DNA from: Arthrobacter sp. U41
Lineage (GTDB): Bacteria > Actinomycetota > Actinomycetes > Actinomycetales > Micrococcaceae
DNA length: 64,000 nucleotides
Assembly (NCBI RefSeq): GCF_001750145.1
Contig: NZ_CP015732.1
Span: forward strand, 1,736,001 to 1,800,000
Direction: 5' to 3'
The translations under genes were made by a program, and so were the position numbers. Below the pieces are notes generated by a model, which saw nothing but the letters and a program-made list of their open reading frames with translations, had not been told where the DNA came from and did no database searches. This document shows, piece after piece, positions 61,239 through 64,000 of this stretch. The number at the start of each line of letters is the position of its first letter. Position 1 is the first letter of the stretch.

Positions 61239-64000
61239 GTGAATTCACCAGGAAAGAGCTTCCTTCGAAGCGGGGGACTCCGGAGGGCCGTGGCACTGAC
61301 CCTGGGCTTGCCGCTGCTCTTGTCAACAGTCGCTATCGCACCCGCCACCGCGGCACCCGCACAGGGTTCCACCGTTGCGGGAGTTGCCCAGAAGAGTCTG
61401 GATCCCGGCAGCTACCCGGACGGCCGCTACATCGTGCTCCTGGCTGAAATGCCGGCCGCGAGCTACGAGGGCAGCACCGCAGGTTTCCAGGCCACCAAGC
61501 CGGCGACCGGCAAGAAGCTGGACACCGCAAAGGCTGAGGTCAAGAAGTACCGGGCCCACCTGGAGAAGAAGCAGGCGGAGGTCGCCGGGCAGCAGGGCGT
61601 CCAGATCCAGCGCCAGTTCTCCGCCGCGGTCAACGGCTTCAGCGCCACGCTCACCACGGATCAGGCCGTCAAGCTCGCCAAGGATCCCGGCGTCCTGGTG
61701 GTTGCCCCTGACACGGAAAACACCCCGGACTACTCCAGCACCGATTTCCTCAAGCTCAGCGGCGAAAACGGAACGTGGAACACCCAGTTCGGCGGCCAGG
61801 ACGGTGCCGGCAAGGGCGTCGTCGTCGGCGTCATCGACACCGGTTACACCCCGGACAGTGCCTTCTTCGCCGGGGACGAGGTCCAGCCCCTCGTCGGCGA
61901 ACCCGTCGTCGGTGTGCCGTACAGGACGGCCGACGGCAAAATCGCGATGCTCAAGTCCGACGGCGACACCTTCCTCGGTGAGTGCCAGACGGGTGAGGAA
62001 TTCGATGGTTCGGCCTGCAATTCCAAGGTCCTCAGCGCGCACTACTTCGCCGAGGACTTCCTCAAGTACGTTCCGGAGGGAAGCCGCGCACCGCAGGAGC
62101 TGCTGTCACCGGTCGACGTCGACAGCCACGGCACCCACACCGGAAGCACCGCGGTGGGCAACCCCAACATCGAAACGTTCGTCGACGGACGCAGCTTCGG
62201 CCTGACCAGCGGCATTGCGCCCGCCGCCAAGCTCTCCGTCTACAAGGTCTGCTGGGAAGACACCGATCCGAACACCGGCGGCTGCTACAGCTCCTCGTCC
62301 GTTGCCGCCGTCGAGCAGGCCATGGAGGACGGGGTTGACGTGCTCAACTACTCCATCTCCGGGTCAGCGACGTCCGTGATCGACCCCGTTTCGGTGGCCT
62401 TCCTGAACGCTTCCACCGCAGGAATCTTCGTCGCCGCGTCGGCCGGAAACTCCGGACCGACGGCCAGCACCGTCAACCACGGCGGCCCCTGGGTCACCAC
62501 GGTTGCGGCCAGCAGCTTCTCCCAGGAGCTCCAGGGCACGGTGGAATTCGCCGACGGCGCGAAGTTCCGTGGCGCCAGCATCATGAACAAAGAGGTCAAG
62601 GACGCCGGGGTCGTGCTGGCTGCCAACGCGGCCATCACCGCCGGTAACCCGAACACGGCACTCTGCGGCCCGGACACGCTGGAGCCCGCCAAGGTTGCCG
62701 GCAAGGTCGTCGTCTGCGACCGCGGCGTCTTCGACCGCGTCGCCAAGAGCGCCGAGGTTGCCCGCGGCGGCGGCGTCGGCATGATCCTGGTGAACCTGAG
62801 CAGCTCTTCGCTGGACACGGACAAGCACGCCGTCCCGACCGTCCACGTGAACCCGCCGGCCACCGAGGCCATCAAGGCCAAGGTCACCGCCAACCCGGCC
62901 ATCACGGTTTCACTGGTCAGCAAGGACACCACCGGCCTGCCCCTGGAGGCCCAGCCGCAGATTGCCGGTTTCTCCTCCCGCGGGCCGCTGCTGGCCGCCG
63001 GCTCCGACCTGCTGAAGCCTGACGTCGCCGCCCCGGGCGTCGCAGTGCTGGCCGGCGTCTCGCCGATCGGAACCGGCGGAGACGAATTCGGCTTTATGTC
63101 CGGTACCTCGATGGCCGCACCGCACGTTGCCGGCTTCGGCGCCCTGCTCCTGGGCAAGAACCCGAACTGGTCACCGGCAACGGTCAAGTCCGCCATGATG
63201 ACCACGGCAGGCAATGTCGTGAATGCCGACGGCTCCAAGAACACCGACGTCCACGCCACCGGCGCGGGCCAGGTGGATCCGGCACGCATGGTCGATCCGG
63301 GTCTGGTCTATGACGCTGGCCTCACGGATTACCTGAAGTTCATCCAGGGCACGGGCGTCAACCTTGGCCTGCCGTCCAGCACGTTGCCGCGGGACATGAA
63401 CGTCCCGTCCTTCTCGCTGGGCAACCTCACCGGCAAGATCGAGGTCACCCGTACGGTGACCGCCCTAACCCCGGGCATCTACAAGGCGAAAGCCAATGTG
63501 CCCGGAATCAAGGTCAGCGTCTCCCCGGCCGCCCTGAACTTCAAGGCCGCCGGCGAAACGAAAACCTTCAGGGTGACCTTCGAGAACAAGGGCGCTGCTC
63601 TGGGCAAGTTCGCGATGGGTTCACTGAGCTGGGTGGGTGCAGGCAAGACCGTCACCTCTCCGATCGCAGTCCGTCCGCAGTCCGCCGTGGCCGCCAAGGA
63701 CATTTCCTTCACCTCCGAGACCGGGACCGGATCCGGTGACATCAGCGTGGTCTCCGGCACCGACAACCCGATCGCCATGACCCTTGATGGACTGTCCAAG
63801 GCGGATTCCACCGCAGTGGAGCTGATTCCGGGGCCGTTCACCGGCCGCGCTGACGCCTCGACCTTCGTCAAGACCGTCAAGGTCCCGGCTGGTGCTCCGC
63901 TGGCCAAGTTCTCGGTCATCTCCTCTGACCCGAACTCGGACTTCGACATGTGGGTGGTCACCCCCAGGGGTGTCCTGACGGTCGCGACGGCGTCGGCCAG
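61239..64000 (+). CDS. Secreted S8 subtilisin-like protease with PA domain (3' truncated)
   Basis: Runs open from GTG 61239 off the right edge (>=920 codons). A Sec signal (RRAVALTLGLPLLLSTVAIA, likely cleavage after ATAA) and an I9-like propeptide precede the catalytic domain. Triad: Asp in GVIDTGYTPD, His in VDSHGTHTGS, Ser in FMSGTSMAAPHVAG. A PA domain (~470-600; AGKVVVCDRGVFDRVAKSAE) is inserted before the Ser, and a Fn3-like C-terminal domain follows (plant-subtilase type layout). It is an exported protease for peptide nutrition or wall turnover. AAAGG is ~12 bp ahead of the start. Confidence 0.92.
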   Translation, partial: MNSPGKSFLRSGGLRRAVALTLGLPLLLSTVAIAPATAAPAQGSTVAGVAQKSLDPGSYPDGRYIVLLAEMPAASYEGSTAGFQATKPATGKKLDTAKAEVKKYRAHLEKKQAEVAGQQGVQIQRQFSAAVNGFSATLTTDQAVKLAKDPGVLVVAPDTENTPDYSSTDFLKLSGENGTWNTQFGGQDGAGKGVVVGVIDTGYTPDSAFFAGDEVQPLVGEPVVGVPYRTADGKIAMLKSDGDTFLGECQTGEEFDGSACNSKVLSAHYFAEDFLKYVPEGSRAPQELLSPVDVDSHGTHTGSTAVGNPNIETFVDGRSFGLTSGIAPAAKLSVYKVCWEDTDPNTGGCYSSSSVAAVEQAMEDGVDVLNYSISGSATSVIDPVSVAFLNASTAGIFVAASAGNSGPTASTVNHGGPWVTTVAASSFSQELQGTVEFADGAKFRGASIMNKEVKDAGVVLAANAAITAGNPNTALCGPDTLEPAKVAGKVVVCDRGVFDRVAKSAEVARGGGVGMILVNLSSSSLDTDKHAVPTVHVNPPATEAIKAKVTANPAITVSLVSKDTTGLPLEAQPQIAGFSSRGPLLAAGSDLLKPDVAAPGVAVLAGVSPIGTGGDEFGFMSGTSMAAPHVAGFGALLLGKNPNWSPATVKSAMMTTAGNVVNADGSKNTDVHATGAGQVDPARMVDPGLVYDAGLTDYLKFIQGTGVNLGLPSSTLPRDMNVPSFSLGNLTGKIEVTRTVTALTPGIYKAKANVPGIKVSVSPAALNFKAAGETKTFRVTFENKGAALGKFAMGSLSWVGAGKTVTSPIAVRPQSAVAAKDISFTSETGTGSGDISVVSGTDNPIAMTLDGLSKADSTAVELIPGPFTGRADASTFVKTVKVPAGAPLAKFSVISSDPNSDFDMWVVTPRGVLTVATASA

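Noticed and set aside
61375..62205. Arg/Ser/Pro-rich plus-strand frame inside the protease gene
   Set aside because: It is a different frame from the protease, which carries the full catalytic triad, signal peptide and PA domain.

Overview
The window is high-GC DNA with short intergenic gaps and many ATGA/GTGA start-stop overlaps. Gene content (PurS/Q/L, DUF3151 after class II aldolase, DUF1990, AbiEi/DUF559 protein, GAF-ANTAR regulator, actinobacterial SAM riboswitches) points to an actinomycete. The closest fit from memory is Arthrobacter/Pseudarthrobacter-like Micrococcaceae; no 16S or other taxonomic marker is present. No tRNA, rRNA or CRISPR array was seen.

Layout. 1-7.7 kb: end of a glycosyltransferase gene, then a leftward run of two alpha/beta hydrolases, a PEP-synthase/rifampin-phosphotransferase-like enzyme, a small monooxygenase-like protein, a zinc alcohol dehydrogenase and a DUF1801 protein. 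7.8-22.5 kb: a ketone-assimilation region. It has a five-gene acetone/acetophenone-carboxylase-type operon preceded by a CRP-like site, a convergent LuxR/MalT-type giant regulator, then thiolase plus a two-subunit 3-oxoacid CoA-transferase divergent from an IclR regulator with two matching 13-bp palindromes between them. Together they could carboxylate a ketone to a 3-oxoacid, activate it with CoA and cleave it. 22.5-31 kb: nadE, a flavin monooxygenase, a RibD/DHFR-like protein and a tightly coupled acs-E1alpha-E1beta-E2-ACP operon. 31-43.7 kb: pyrE, GAF-ANTAR and STAS-like proteins, a Tat-exported hydrolase, a HAD phosphatase, a TrmH methyltransferase, fba-DUF3151, a UDG-like protein, a SAM-riboswitch-controlled MetE-like protein, purA, and a secreted VPA-repeat protein next to an ECF sigma/anti-sigma pair. 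43.8-52 kb: a leftward sulfur operon behind a second SAM riboswitch (ssuB, ssuA, ssuC, acs, sfnG-like, metY, CoA-binding protein). 52-57 kb: small genes, a decayed TPR gene, a complete IS481-type element inserted in a palindromic repeat, DUF503 and an AbiEi/DUF559 protein. 57-61 kb: purL-purQ-purS and a small membrane protein. 61.2-64 kb: a secreted subtilisin-like protease running off the right edge.

Three families of intergenic palindromes are present. Family P1 (7659, 18747, 37603, 53803) has constant ends and arm substitutions that are compensated on the other side. Family P2 (54240/55676, 56006, 57069) clusters around DUF503 and AbiEi; one copy is split by the IS with a 15-bp target duplication. 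Family P3 is a single long palindrome at 43675.

The best candidates for undescribed biology are the five-gene ketone carboxylase locus with its regulator and CoA module, the acs-oxoacid dehydrogenase-ACP operon whose E2 has two subunit-binding domains, the SAM-controlled sulfur operon with an embedded acetyl-CoA synthetase, and the VPA-repeat/sigma/anti-sigma module.
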